DNA from: Hyphomicrobiales bacterium
GTDB lineage: Bacteria; Pseudomonadota; Alphaproteobacteria; Rhizobiales; JAJFHB01
Reading direction: 5' to 3'
NCBI GenBank assembly: GCA_021775755.1
Contig: JAJFHE010000033.1
Span: forward strand, 336,291 to 400,290
DNA: 64,000 nucleotides
The notes below the pieces were generated by a model that was given only the letters and a program-made list of their open reading frames with translations, ran no database searches and had not been told where the DNA came from. This document shows, piece by piece, positions 7,315 to 16,545 of this stretch (positions within the stretch are counted from its first letter, which is position 1; the number at the start of each line of letters is the position of its first letter). Position numbers and translations under genes: made by a program.

Positions 7315-8418
7315 TCAGCCCTTCCGGTCCAGGAATTCGCCAAGCGCGGCGACCATGCCCCGGTTCGCAGCCTCGCTGCCCACCGTCATTCGAAGCGCGT
7401 TGGGCAGACCGTAATTGTCGAGCCGGCGCAGGATGAAGCCACGCTCTACCAGAAACGCATCCGCCTCGCTCGCCCGCTTGCCGTCTTCATCGGGCAGGTG
7501 GACAAGCAGAAAGTTGCCGACGCTCGGTGTAACCTTCAGGCCAAGCCGTGCAAACTCGCCTTCAAGCCAGCCAAGCCAGTGTGAATTGTGCTCTACGGAG
7601 TTCTCCACATGCGCCCGGTCGTTGATGGCGGCCACGCCCGCGGCAATCGCAGCGGCATTGACATTGAACGGCCCGCGAATTCGGTTCAGCACACCGACCA
7701 CGTGTTCTGGCCCGTACATCCACCCCAGTCGAAGCGCCGCCAGACCGAATATTTTGGAGAACGTACGCATCATCACGACATTGTCGAACTGCGACACGAG
7801 CTCGATGCCCGCCTCATAGTCGTTGCGGCGCACATATTCCGCATAGGCCGCGTCCAGCACCAGCAGCACATCGGCTGCGAGCCCGGCATGCAGGCGGCGC
7901 ACCTCGTCTATCGGCACATAGGTGCCGGTCGGATTGTTCGGATTGGCGAGAAACACGACCCGTGTGCGCGGGCTGACGCAGGCGAGGATCGCATCGACGC
8001 TTGCGGTGAGATCGTCTTCTTCAGCAACAACCGCGGTCGCACCGTTTGCGGCAATCGCAATCGGGTAAACGAGAAACCCGTGCGTCGTGTAGATCGCCTC
8101 ATCGCCCGGGCCGAGATAGGCCTGTGCGACAAGCGACAGCAGTTCATCGGAGCCCGCCCCGCAGACGATCCGCTCAGCGCTTAAGCCATAGCGTTCCGCA
8201 ATCGCGGCGCGCAGATCCGTGGCGCTGCCATCGGGATAGAACTCAAGCGTCTCCGAAACCTCACCGTATGCCAACTTGGCAGCATCGGACGGGCCAAGTG
8301 GCGTCTCATTCGACGACAGTTTGTGCAGGGTGACGCCTTCCGGCCCCTTGCTCTTGCCCGGCACATACATCGCTATGCCGAGAATGCCCGGTTGCGGCTG
8401 GGGATGTTGTTCACTCAC
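7315..8418 (-). CDS. hisC: Histidinol-phosphate aminotransferase
   Basis: A fold-type I PLP enzyme of 367 residues. It shows [14 protein letters not shown] near the start, [10 protein letters not shown] in the cofactor-binding region, the PLP lysine in [17 protein letters not shown] and GPFNVNAAA downstream. In alphaproteobacteria this hisC type is often clustered with tyrC and can also transaminate aromatic keto acids, which the neighbours here support. Its ATG overlaps the chorismate mutase stop by four bases, indicating translational coupling. Confidence 0.92.
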   Translation of the reverse strand: MSEQHPQPQPGILGIAMYVPGKSKGPEGVTLHKLSSNETPLGPSDAAKLAYGEVSETLEFYPDGSATDLRAAIAERYGLSAERIVCGAGSDELLSLVAQAYLGPGDEAIYTTHGFLVYPIAIAANGATAVVAEEDDLTASVDAILACVSPRTRVVFLANPNNPTGTYVPIDEVRRLHAGLAADVLLVLDAAYAEYVRRNDYEAGIELVSQFDNVVMMRTFSKIFGLAALRLGWMYGPEHVVGVLNRIRGPFNVNAAAIAAGVAAINDRAHVENSVEHNSHWLGWLEGEFARLGLKVTPSVGNFLLVHLPDEDGKRASEADAFLVERGFILRRLDNYGLPNALRMTVGSEAANRGMVAALGEFLDRKG

Positions 8419-9215
8419 GTCACGTCTCCAAGCTCGATTGGATTGGGAAAACCGCCGAGATGCCGCACGCCTTCCGCAAGGCGGGCATCGTCCGCGGCAA
8501 CAAATTCTTTAAGCCTCAAAACCTGCCATTGCGCGCCCGCCGCCTCGCAGGCGCCGTGGGGTGTGGCAGTGCCCTCCACGCCGCCGGGAACCGCCGCGTC
8601 ACCGCGCACGGCGATCAGCGTGGTGTCATCGCCCGACGCTTCAAACGGTGCCTTGCCGGCGACATAAGCCCGCTCGCCGTTGCCCGCCGCCCACACCGGC
8701 AGTTGCGCGATGACGCGCACATCCGCGCCGCCGTGCTCGATCAGCGCCGCATAGGCATCCGGTGCGGCAGGCAACACGCCGATATCGGAATTGCCTTTGG
8801 CGACCGCATCGACCACATCGACGACCGTCGGCTGCTCGACAATAGGCGCCAGCGAACCGAAGCGCCGGCGTATCAGGTCGTGATAGGCAAGCGCCTTTGC
8901 ACTTTCCGGCCGGTGCACCCGCAAAACGCTTTGCAGCTGCGTCGCCGCCGCCATGATTTCACACCAGATGCCGATCAGCGTCACCGGCGGAACACGCCCC
9001 TCGTTCTGGGTGAGCAGGCGCTTGAGAATACGCGCTTCGCGGGCCGGGCGCATGGCTGGCGCAGCGCCTGAACCCGCGTCGAGACCTTTCAGCGCCTTGA
9101 CTTCCGCAACGAGGGAAAACCGCTCGCCCAGCAAGCGCTCGATGTCATCGTCTAGCGCATCGATCCTGTCGCGCACGGCGGCCAGCCCGGCAGAGTTTTG
9201 AGTGTCGGTTACCAT
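8415..9215 (-). CDS. Chorismate mutase family protein
   Basis: A 266-residue protein. Residues about 10-100 form an AroQ-type helical chorismate mutase domain ([20 protein letters not shown], then [12 protein letters not shown]). The C-terminal 160 residues resemble a degenerate prephenate dehydratase-like binding domain, with no ACT domain visible. It would convert chorismate to prephenate, feeding tyrC in the same operon. It is the first gene, facing metX across a 259-bp divergent spacer. Confidence 0.85.
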   Translation of the reverse strand: MVTDTQNSAGLAAVRDRIDALDDDIERLLGERFSLVAEVKALKGLDAGSGAAPAMRPAREARILKRLLTQNEGRVPPVTLIGIWCEIMAAATQLQSVLRVHRPESAKALAYHDLIRRRFGSLAPIVEQPTVVDVVDAVAKGNSDIGVLPAAPDAYAALIEHGGADVRVIAQLPVWAAGNGERAYVAGKAPFEASGDDTTLIAVRGDAAVPGGVEGTATPHGACEAAGAQWQVLRLKEFVAADDARLAEGVRHLGGFPNPIELGDVT

Positions 9216-9279
9216 CGCGGAATACTGTCCAAGACGCCCGGCTTCAAGGGCGTTATCAAATTGCCTTACAACCTGCGGA

Positions 9280-9308
9280 AAGCCCGGCTATTCATACGGC
9301 CCGGGCTT
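9280..9308. other. Hairpin in the chorismate mutase/metX divergent spacer
   Basis: AAGCCCGG (9280-9287) pairs perfectly with CCGGGCTT (9301-9308) across a 13-base loop. On the minus strand it would lie in the 5' leader of the aromatic operon. A TTGACA hexamer at 9328-9333 could be the -35 of metX, but no convincing -10 follows. There is no T-run after the hairpin, so it is not a clear terminator. A role in leader control is possible but unproven. Confidence 0.3.
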
Positions 9309-9474
9309 GTTAAAATCAAAGAAAACATTGACATGGGGCAATGGCGCACCCTAGCTATCTACGCTCTGCCGCCGCCGGAACCGAACCGGTGGCGTGCGAA
9401 CCGCGGACCATCAGCGCAACCGGACGGCGCCACGTACCCGGACAATTGGCGTGCTGCGTAACGGCACAGGATGA

Positions 9475-10647
9475 ATGAGCACAGCTAGGAAAAAACCTGA
9501 ACCGGGCACCGAGATCAATCTCGATGATCTGCCGTGCAATTTCGCACGCTTTGGCAAGGATCAGCCGCTTGAGCTCGACTGCGGGCTGAAGCTGAAGCCT
9601 TTGACCATCGCTTATGAGACGGTGGGCACGCTCAATGCCGACAAATCGAACGCGATATTGATCTGCCATGCGCTAACCGGCGATCAGTTTGTCGCCTCAA
9701 CGCACCCGATCACCGGCAAAGGCGGCTGGTGGGAAATGGTTGTCGGCCCCGGCAAGCCGATCGATACGGACCGCTTCTTCGTTATCTGCTCGAATGTTCT
9801 GGGCGGCTGCATGGGCACCACCGGACCTGCCTCGATCAATCCGGAGACCGGCGAGCCCTACGGGCTGAAGTTCCCTGTCATCACGGTCTCCGACATGGTG
9901 CGCGCCCAGGCGATGCTCGTCGATCATCTGGGCATTGAAAGCCTTCTGTGCGTAACCGGTGGATCCATGGGCGGCATGCAGGTGCTCGAGTGGCTCGCCA
10001 AATACCCCGAGCGCGTACACTCGGCGATCCCGATTGCCGCGGCCGCCAAACATTCCGCCCAGAATATTGCCTTTCACGAGGTTGGCCGCCAGGCGATCAT
10101 GGCCGATCCGGAATGGCACGGCGGCGACTACGCCCGCCACCAGACGAGCCCCTCCGCGGGTCTTGCGGTAGCGCGCATGGCAGCCCACATCACCTATCTG
10201 TCGGAAGCGGCACTCCACACCAAGTTCGGCCGCAACCTGCAGGATCGCGAGCAGCTGACCTACGGTTTCGACGCGGATTTTCAGATTGAAAGCTATCTGC
10301 GCTATCAGGGCTCGACCTTCGTCGACCGCTTCGATGCCAACGCCTATCTCTACCTGACGCGGGCCATGGACTATTTCGACCTCGCCGCCGACTTCGGTGA
10401 AAATCTCGGGGCCGCGTTTCAGGCTGCCGACAGCCGGGTCTGTGTCGTTTCCTTTACCAGCGACTGGCTGTTCCCGACTTCTGAAAATCGTGACGTTGTG
10501 CGCGCCCTCAACGCGGTTGCCGCCAATGTAAGCTTCGTTGAGATCGAATCCGATAAAGGCCACGACAGCTTCCTGCTCGACATGCCGGAAATGTTCGATG
10601 TGATGACCGGCTTTATCGACGCCGCCGCCAACCGTTGCGGCCTGTAA
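9475..10647 (+). CDS. metX: Homoserine O-acetyltransferase
   Basis: An alpha/beta-hydrolase-fold enzyme of 390 residues that acylates homoserine with acetyl-CoA (some members use succinyl-CoA) at the start of methionine synthesis. Visible are ICHALTGDQ (oxyanion region), the nucleophile elbow [22 protein letters not shown] with the catalytic aspartate, and [10 protein letters not shown] with the catalytic histidine. It is followed 20 bp later by metW, the usual alphaproteobacterial pairing. AGGA lies just before the ATG. Confidence 0.93.
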   Translation: MSTARKKPEPGTEINLDDLPCNFARFGKDQPLELDCGLKLKPLTIAYETVGTLNADKSNAILICHALTGDQFVASTHPITGKGGWWEMVVGPGKPIDTDRFFVICSNVLGGCMGTTGPASINPETGEPYGLKFPVITVSDMVRAQAMLVDHLGIESLLCVTGGSMGGMQVLEWLAKYPERVHSAIPIAAAAKHSAQNIAFHEVGRQAIMADPEWHGGDYARHQTSPSAGLAVARMAAHITYLSEAALHTKFGRNLQDREQLTYGFDADFQIESYLRYQGSTFVDRFDANAYLYLTRAMDYFDLAADFGENLGAAFQAADSRVCVVSFTSDWLFPTSENRDVVRALNAVAANVSFVEIESDKGHDSFLLDMPEMFDVMTGFIDAAANRCGL

Positions 10648-10667
10648 CGCAAACCAGAGATTATTCA

Positions 10668-11297
10668 GTGGACGACCTCGCCTCTCCAATCCCGACCGGC
10701 AGCCGCGTCGATTTTCTCGTCATCGCGGAGATGATCGAGGAAGGCGCGCGCGTACTCGATGTCGGGTGCAGCGACGGCGCCCTGTTGAAGCTGCTCACCG
10801 AAGAACGCAATGTCGACGGACGGGGCATCGAAATATCCCAGTCCGGCGTCAACAGATGCGTCGCACGCGGTCTCTCGGTCGTTCAGGGCGATGGCGACAC
10901 CGACCTCGCCTACTATCCCGACGGCGCTTTCGACTACGTCATCTTGAGCCAGACCGTGCAGGCCATGAAACAACCGGTGCCGACCCTGCACCAGGCATTG
11001 CGCATCGGCCGCCACGTCGTCGTTTCGTTCCCGAATTTCGGCTACTGGAAGATCCGTTTCCAGGTCGGTGTGCAAGGCCGAATGCCGATGACCGACACCT
11101 TGCCGGTCTACTGGTACGAGACACCCAACATCCATTTCTGCACGGTCAGGGATTTCGTCGAAATGTGCACCGCGCAGAACATCGTCGTGCGCAAACAGAT
11201 CGCGCTCAATCATCACGGGCGGCGCGTCAAACTCGGCGGCGGCCTGCGCATCGCCAACCTGTTCGCCGAACAGGCGGTGCTGCTGCTGTCGCGGTAA
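10668..11297 (+). CDS. metW: Methionine biosynthesis protein MetW
   Basis: A 209-residue class I methyltransferase-fold protein. RVLDVGCSDGALLKLL is the SAM-binding motif, followed by GRGIEISQSGVNRC, DYVILSQTVQAM and SFPNFGYWKIRFQ, all typical of MetW. It partners MetX and stimulates its acylation step. I use the GTG at 10668 (VDDLASPIPTGSRVDF) because the longer frame begins inside metX. It is convergent with the GFA-family gene. Confidence 0.92.
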   Translation: MDDLASPIPTGSRVDFLVIAEMIEEGARVLDVGCSDGALLKLLTEERNVDGRGIEISQSGVNRCVARGLSVVQGDGDTDLAYYPDGAFDYVILSQTVQAMKQPVPTLHQALRIGRHVVVSFPNFGYWKIRFQVGVQGRMPMTDTLPVYWYETPNIHFCTVRDFVEMCTAQNIVVRKQIALNHHGRRVKLGGGLRIANLFAEQAVLLLSR

Positions 11298-11306
11298 CAT
11301 GCGCCA

Positions 11307-11729
11307 TCACTCGTCCAAAGCCTGCATACCGTCTTCGCCGCCAAGCTTCGGCAGGTCGTCGTTGACCTCCGTCCATTCAGCGCGGGAGTCGTAATACCAG
11401 TGCGCCTCCGGGTCGCGGTCAATCGGACCATGCAGCGATGCCAGCGTAACGTCGATGAACTCCAGCTCGGTCTGGCAGAACAGCTGGCTCCCGCAAATAC
11501 GGCAGAACTGGCGCGTGCCGTTTTCCGAACTTCGATAAACCGCGATGTCGCCGGCCCCTTGCGTGATCCGCAACCGCTCCGGCGGCACCGCCGTCCAGGT
11601 CACAAAACTCGCGCCGTGCGGCCTGCGGCACATGGAACAATGGCAGTGGCCGCAAAACACCGTCGGCAGTTCGATTTCAAACGCCACTGCCTCGCAGAAG
11701 CAGCTGCCCTTTACGATTGAATCCGTCAT
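11307..11729 (-). CDS. GFA (CENP-V/Gfa zinc-fold) family protein
   Basis: A 140-residue protein with the cysteine set of the Gfa fold: GSCFCEAV, HCHCSMCRRPHGA and FCRICGSQLF, which bind zinc. The family is named for glutathione-dependent formaldehyde-activating enzyme, although most members are uncharacterised. The ATG at 11729 (MTDSIVKG) has GGAGA seven bases upstream, so the longer frame to 11765 is rejected. Confidence 0.88.
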   Translation of the reverse strand: MTDSIVKGSCFCEAVAFEIELPTVFCGHCHCSMCRRPHGASFVTWTAVPPERLRITQGAGDIAVYRSSENGTRQFCRICGSQLFCQTELEFIDVTLASLHGPIDRDPEAHWYYDSRAEWTEVNDDLPKLGGEDGMQALDE

Positions 11730-11868
11730 GGACATTCTCCAGATTGCCGGCACCAAAGGCCGCAACAGGCTTACCGCACCGGCCGCCGACTGTCTGCACA
11801 GACTTCAAATCGGCCGAAAACTCACTATATTAGCTGTCAGGTCCAATCGTAATCGAGAGGCCCAGGTT

Positions 11869-12093
11869 ATGCTATCCAGATCGAAACACCGCCGCGAATA
11901 TGTCGCCGACCGGATTGTCGCAAGCCTCAATGAGCCGGCCAACGACCCGCGCGAAGCCACCATCCCCGAACGTGCCACGACAGAAACAGGTCCCGGCCGC
12001 GCGCCCGTGCATCAGGCGCTCGTCACATGGGGTCTCATCGCCGCTTTTGTGGCCGTCCCGGTGGCAATCTACCTCTACATGGTAAGCGCCTAG
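11869..12093 (+). CDS. Small single-pass membrane protein
   Basis: A 74-residue protein with a charged N-terminal half (MLSRSKHRREYVADRIVASL) and one C-terminal hydrophobic helix (ALVTWGLIAAFVAVPVAIYL), giving a tail-anchored layout. An AGAGG ribosome site lies eight bases before the ATG. I do not recognise a family. It stands alone between the GFA gene and a repeat-bearing spacer. Confidence 0.55.
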   Translation: MLSRSKHRREYVADRIVASLNEPANDPREATIPERATTETGPGRAPVHQALVTWGLIAAFVAVPVAIYLYMVSA

Positions 12094-12112
12094 AGGCGTC
12101 CCGCGCCAATAC

Positions 12113-12243
12113 ATCCCGAAAACATCCCGGCGCATCTTCGCGACATCCCGGGACTGGCCCGGGATCCAGGGGCTGAACAGCACGGTCGTGCATGACCGGC
12201 CCAAACCCCGATTCCTGAGGCCCGAATCTTGGGCCCCGGGGCG
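12113..12243. repeat. Palindromic repeat cluster
   Basis: The spacer before the methyltransferase 3' end is rich in dyads: ATCCCGGGACTGGCCCGGGA (about 12145) and CCCGATTCC through GGGCCCCGGGG (about 12212-12241). These resemble a second class of REP-like elements found in alphaproteobacteria. No gene is evident. Confidence 0.45.
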
Positions 12244-12263
12244 AACCGGAACGCTTGAGAAAT

Positions 12264-13025
12264 CTACCGGCGCGCGTGCCTGTCTTTGCGGCTTGAGGGC
12301 GCGACCGCACCGGTATTCGGCGCCAGCACCGGACGCAGCCGCCCGCCGAACCTTTTCAGGCCTTTTTGCGGCACCGTCGCGTAGACCTGTTTCGTCGCCT
12401 CGACGATCAGCACACCGGCAAATCCCGGCCACAGCCACAGCCCGATACGCTCCCACGCGGCCGCCGAGCGGCGCAGGAACCCGCGGTTGATGGGCGGCAT
12501 GAACAGCGCCGCCGACCAGCCGCTCGGGTCGAACATCGCATCGCGCAGAATATTGCGGAGCTGGCCGCGCGAAAACGGCCGCCCGTGGCCGAATGGCGTT
12601 GTGTCGCGCCGCGCCCAAAGCCCGCGCCGGTTCGGCACCACAATGATGACGCGCCCGCCCGGATCGAGCACCCGCCACACCTCGCGCAGCGTGTGCTGCA
12701 GGTGATTAGTGAACTCAAGCCCGTGCACGATAAGCGCCACATCGATGGAACTGTCCGGCAGCGGCAGTTCGTCCTCGTCGACCAGTGCCGTCAGATTGCC
12801 GCCCGTACGCGGCCAGCGCACAACGCCTTGCTGCGCCGGCATGAAGCCGTAAACGGCAAGCGCTTCGTCGCGCCAGCCGTCGAAATAAGGCGTCGCATAG
12901 CCAAGCCCCATGACGCGCCGGCCCTTAAGGTTCTTCACGCGCACGCGAATGCGGTGCGACACCAGCTTGCGTGCCACCACGCCCAACGGGTCGGCATAGA
13001 ATTCGCGGAGATCGTAGACGTCCAT
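12264..13025 (-). CDS. Class I SAM-dependent methyltransferase
   Basis: A 253-residue protein with a methyltransferase core. It opens MDVYDLREFYADPLGVVARK, then VMGLGYATPYFDGW as a modified SAM loop, DVALIVHGLEF as the post-motif strand and LREVWRVLDPGGRVIIVVPN, typical of Methyltransf_11 enzymes. The C-terminus is basic and probably disordered. In Rhizobiales this gene is typically a neighbour of gloB, found here about 6.6 kb away. The substrate is unknown. Confidence 0.85.
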   Translation of the reverse strand: MDVYDLREFYADPLGVVARKLVSHRIRVRVKNLKGRRVMGLGYATPYFDGWRDEALAVYGFMPAQQGVVRWPRTGGNLTALVDEDELPLPDSSIDVALIVHGLEFTNHLQHTLREVWRVLDPGGRVIIVVPNRRGLWARRDTTPFGHGRPFSRGQLRNILRDAMFDPSGWSAALFMPPINRGFLRRSAAAWERIGLWLWPGFAGVLIVEATKQVYATVPQKGLKRFGGRLRPVLAPNTGAVAPSSRKDRHARR

Positions 13026-13191
13026 GGGGTGCGCTGCAGGTTGCCGGGTTCGTTGAGGATTCGCACACGCAGTCTACCGCGAAGGAGCCGTTCGGAACAG
13101 GGTGGGATCAAGCGGCAACCCTCCTCACAAACATCTGATTTCCCTCCCTACCGCGCCCGTGCGACCTGTTCCCGCCGCGTTACACCAAAAC

Positions 13192-13320
13192 GTCATGCGC
13201 GGGCTTGCCTGCCCCCGGCTTGATCGGGGGATCCGCGCATCTCCATCGGAACGCCTGAGCGGGTGCGGGAGATCACCGGGTCGAGCCCGGTGATGACGAC
13301 TGAAGGGCCCGGTGATGACC
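13192..13320. repeat. REP-like palindromic repeat cluster (copy D)
   Basis: The 460-bp gene-free stretch 13026-13485 holds copy D of the GTCATGCGCGGGCTTG unit, interrupted by a second palindrome (CCCCCGGCTTGATCGGGGG). It closes with GCGCATCTCC and is followed by GAGATCACCGGGTCGAGCCC, GGTGATGAC and a partial repeat. The order repeat, CATCTCC, GATGAC matches copies B and C near the GIY-YIG unit, but no nuclease fragment is present. Outside these repeats I see nothing in the spacer. Confidence 0.6.
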
Positions 13321-13485
13321 AATTGAGTAGTAACGGGCAATGCCCAGACCGGCCCGGCGGGTCGCGTGCATCCGGCACCTCGCGCCGTCTCACACACCGG
13401 GAAGGCCGTTTGCGTTTGCGGGGGTTACGCGGGACGCTGGGGCGTACGTTCTGGCGGAAGATTGTTCCACTTTGGGGGGAACCAC

Positions 13486-14358
13486 GTGCCGTTGACCGAG
13501 ATTATTGCGTCGCTGACCGGCGACTACTGGTTCATATTCTTCATTGCCTTCTGCATCGCCACCACGGCGATGGCGTCGGGCATCGAGGGCGCGGCATTTT
13601 TCGCGCCGATCTTTATTCTGTTTCTCGGCCTGCCGACGGATGTATCGATCGGCACCGGCCTGATTACGGAAGTGTTCGGCTTTACCTCCGGCCTTGCCGC
13701 CTACAGCTACCGCAAGCAGATCGACTTCAAACTGGGGCGGGCGATCCTGCTGGCGACGGTTCCGCTGGCCATTGTCGGCACGGTTCTGTCGTTTGTCTCG
13801 CCGCCGCTCCTTTTGAAAGGCGTGCTGGCGGTCCTGTTGTTTCTGCTGGCGTTCGAAGTCCTGCGCTCGCTTTGGGAAAAGCGTCACGCGGACCCGGTGC
13901 CGGACGGAGAAAAAGACCGCGAGATCACCGACCGCTGGGGCCATGTGACCCGCTACAAAAGCCCTGACATCCGCCAGGGCCGCATCATCACCGCCATCGG
14001 CGCCATGTTCATCGGGCTGGTGTCCATCGGCCAGGGCCCGTTCAACGCCTATTTTCTCGTCGAGAAAAGCCACATTCCCCCGAAGGTGGCGACCGCGACC
14101 GGCGTCTTCATCGTCGTCGTCACGGCGCTCGTTGCCGCCATCGGCCACCTGATCCGGTTTCTCTATATCGGGCCGGAAGCCATCGTGCCCGTCGCCAATC
14201 TGGTGATCTTCACCGTGCCCGCCGTCATGATGGGCGGCGTCTTCGGCACCTGGGTCGGCAGCCGCATGCCGACGCTCTATCTGAAATACGCGTTTGTCGT
14301 AATCTTCGGACTGGTTGCCGCCGGCATGCTCTATGAGGTCATTAGCAAATCGTTCTGA
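13486..14358 (+). CDS. TauE/SafE (TSUP) family permease
   Basis: An inner-membrane protein of about 290 residues with around eight hydrophobic segments. It begins PLTEIIASLTGDYWFIFF; GIEGAAFFAPIFILFLGLP and IGTGLITEVFGFTSGLAAY carry the glycine-rich TSUP repeat signature, repeated as GLVSIGQGPFNAYFLVEK. Family members export sulfite, sulfoacetate or other organic anions. The GTG at 13486 is preceded by GGGGGGA, so the upstream open frame running through repeat DNA is rejected. Confidence 0.85.
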   Translation: MPLTEIIASLTGDYWFIFFIAFCIATTAMASGIEGAAFFAPIFILFLGLPTDVSIGTGLITEVFGFTSGLAAYSYRKQIDFKLGRAILLATVPLAIVGTVLSFVSPPLLLKGVLAVLLFLLAFEVLRSLWEKRHADPVPDGEKDREITDRWGHVTRYKSPDIRQGRIITAIGAMFIGLVSIGQGPFNAYFLVEKSHIPPKVATATGVFIVVVTALVAAIGHLIRFLYIGPEAIVPVANLVIFTVPAVMMGGVFGTWVGSRMPTLYLKYAFVVIFGLVAAGMLYEVISKSF

Positions 14359-14379
14359 AGTGCCGGACAATAGGCGCGG

Positions 14380-14940
14380 CTACAACCCCTCGCGATGCCG
14401 CGACAGCCATTTGCCAAACCGCTCCCGCAACTGCTTGCGCTGACCCTCGCTTGCACAGATGACATCGAAGCCGCCGTCATAGGGCGCGAACACGGCACCG
14501 CTTGCCGCATTCACCCACACCGCGCGGTCCTCGTCATCGGCGATGGCGGCGAGCAGCGGGGCGAAGCTCTTGAACGCCCAGGGCAGGGTTTGCGCATAGA
14601 AGTCCCAGACAACCCTGTCGCCGTCCGCGTCTTCTTCCTCATAGCGCAAGGCGCGGGCGAGCCTGGGCAGCTTGCCGTACTCAATCTGTACGGTGTCGCC
14701 GGACGTTTCATAGGTGGTGTATACCAGCCAGCACGGATTGCCCTCACCGAGCACTGCGTTTCCAAGAGCGCGGGCGCGCGCTGCGATTTCGCGGTGTTCC
14801 GCTTCCGTGTCCGCATAACGCTTGGCCTCGGGGAGAGCATGAAATCTGGTCCACAGATCTGGCAGCGCCAGCCGCAGCATGTACCCGAGCGGCGGTAAGG
14901 CGCGATAGTGTGACGTCCAGAACGTTTTGAACTTGCTCAT
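14380..14940 (-). CDS. DUF3885-like hypothetical protein
   Basis: A soluble protein of 186 residues. The block LALPDLWTRFHALPEAKRYA followed by a glutamate-rich helix resembles DUF3885 proteins from memory. No catalytic motif is evident. I start at MSKFKTFW (14940); the longer frame to 15033 overlaps unlikely sequence. It is convergent with the permease gene and co-directional with the MFS gene 106 bp upstream. Confidence 0.6.
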   Translation of the reverse strand: MSKFKTFWTSHYRALPPLGYMLRLALPDLWTRFHALPEAKRYADTEAEHREIAARARALGNAVLGEGNPCWLVYTTYETSGDTVQIEYGKLPRLARALRYEEEDADGDRVVWDFYAQTLPWAFKSFAPLLAAIADDEDRAVWVNAASGAVFAPYDGGFDVICASEGQRKQLRERFGKWLSRHREGL

Positions 14941-15046
14941 ACTGCGCCCGCGCGTGTTTCCATGCCGGATTGCACCGCCATTATGAGCGGTATCATGCAC
15001 TTCCCGCCCGCCGTTGTCATGGCCACCGAGCACCGAGGCGACGACA

Positions 15047-16216
15047 TTACTCCATCGATCTGAGCCTTACCATCGCGGCGATCCCGAAGGCCGGCCCAAA
15101 CGCCAGCGCGACGAACACCGCCGGCCAGCCGAAGGTCAAGGCAAACACCGGCGTAACCTGAACGGTGACGAAGGTGAGCGCGAAGCCGAGCGCGGTCTGA
15201 AATGTCATCAGGCTTCCCGCCTGCTCGGGCGGTGAGGCATCGGCGACAAGCGCTGAAAACTGCGCGCTGTCTGGAACGATGGCGGCGCCCCAGAGGACAA
15301 CGACGGCGAATGTGATCCACACCGGCCCGCCGAACGTCGCCGCCGCGGCAACCGCCGCCGACCCGCTGAGCGCCATGGCAATAATCGTCACCTCCGCCTT
15401 GCCGATCCTGTCGGCGACGCGGCCCGCCAGCGCACACGCGATACCGCCGGCACCGATGGCCGTGAAGGCGGTGATCTTGGCAAGGCGCTCCGCTTCGAGC
15501 TCCGGCAGCGTTGCTCCGTAGGAGGCCGCCGCCGCAACGGCAATCCACGCCCACATCGCATAGAGTTCCCACATGTGCCCGAGATATCCCGCATAGGCGA
15601 GCCGCACGCGGCGGTTCGTCCACGCCGCGGTAATGACGCGCGGATCGAACTTTGCCGCAACACCGTGATAGGGACCGAGCGATACCGCCAGGCACAGCAC
15701 GCCCGCGGCTGCCGCGGCGATGGACGCAACCGCAACCGTGAACTTCCAGTCGGCACCGCCGGTGAGAGCAATGAGATGCGGTGCCGCCGAGCCGAGCGTC
15801 AGCGCACCGACCAGCGCGCCGACCAGAAACCCGCGATCCTCGCGCCCCCATCCGACAACGATCTTCATGCCGACGGGATAGACGCCGGCAAGCAGAGCGC
15901 CGGTGGCGACACGTGCGGCGATCGCCGCGATGCCGCCGGGCACCGCAATCAGCAGAACCGCATTGACGAGGCCCGCGCCAATCGCGCAAGCGGCAAACAC
16001 CCGGCGCGGATCGAAACGGTCGGCCAGCCCGAGGATCGCCGATGTGAGCGCACCAATCACAAAGCCCGCCTGAACGCCGCTCGACAGGGCGGCCTGCCGG
16101 AAGGGCGAAACCTCCACCTCGCGCAGCATGTCGGGAAGAATCGCGGCGGAAACGAACCACAAAGCCATCGCCGCCACCTCGGCAATCAGAAGCAACCCGA
16201 TTGAGCGGAACTTCAT
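15047..16216 (-). CDS. MFS transporter
   Basis: A 389-residue inner-membrane permease with about twelve hydrophobic helices. AEVAAMALWFVSAAILPDML opens the first helix. The loop 2/3 signature region reads LGLADRFDPRRVFAA, and a related loop GRVADRIGKAEV follows in the second half. The substrate is unknown. ATG 16216 (MKFRSIGLL) is preferred over an upstream TTG. A 19-bp palindrome at 16260-16278 lies just ahead of its start and may be its operator. Confidence 0.88.
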   Translation of the reverse strand: MKFRSIGLLLIAEVAAMALWFVSAAILPDMLREVEVSPFRQAALSSGVQAGFVIGALTSAILGLADRFDPRRVFAACAIGAGLVNAVLLIAVPGGIAAIAARVATGALLAGVYPVGMKIVVGWGREDRGFLVGALVGALTLGSAAPHLIALTGGADWKFTVAVASIAAAAAGVLCLAVSLGPYHGVAAKFDPRVITAAWTNRRVRLAYAGYLGHMWELYAMWAWIAVAAAASYGATLPELEAERLAKITAFTAIGAGGIACALAGRVADRIGKAEVTIIAMALSGSAAVAAAATFGGPVWITFAVVVLWGAAIVPDSAQFSALVADASPPEQAGSLMTFQTALGFALTFVTVQVTPVFALTFGWPAVFVALAFGPAFGIAAMVRLRSME

Positions 16217-16259
16217 CTGCCGGCGCCGATCGGGATCGTTTTGCAGGGGCGTATGGTCA

Positions 16260-16278
16260 TGAAGCACAATGTGCTTCA
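16260..16278. promoter_or_regulatory. Perfect 19-bp palindrome, candidate operator
   Basis: TGAAGCACAATGTGCTTCA has 9-bp perfect arms around one central base. It lies in the divergent spacer between the MFS gene (start 16216) and the serine-pathway fusion (start 16513 or 16546), 44 bases from the MFS start. Size and symmetry fit a dimeric repressor site. No regulator gene is adjacent, so the cognate protein is unknown. Confidence 0.45.
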
Positions 16279-16545
16279 ATTCTTAACGGCGCAACGGTCG
16301 GGACCCCTCATCCCACAATGCGGAATCGCCCGCCATTTTCCCGCGCCTCCTCTGTTAAACCCCGTCCCATACGCGCCAGGAGACGCATATGGGGCCAATT
16401 GCGCCGCATTTGCCAAACCTCCCGGCCGTTCAGGGGAATATTTTGCGCGCTTAATCGTTGGGCGAACGGGCCATCGCGGCCTGTGACGCTCGGAGTCCGG
16501 GAGGGCGCGACAATGCTTGAGCGAGTTGGCGAGGGGACCGAAGCC

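Noticed and set aside
9216..9474. SAM-II riboswitch ahead of metX
   Set aside because: SAM-II elements often precede metX in alphaproteobacteria, but the hallmark pseudoknot sequences (GATTT core and GCTAAAAA) are absent here. Only a hairpin and a possible -35 are visible.
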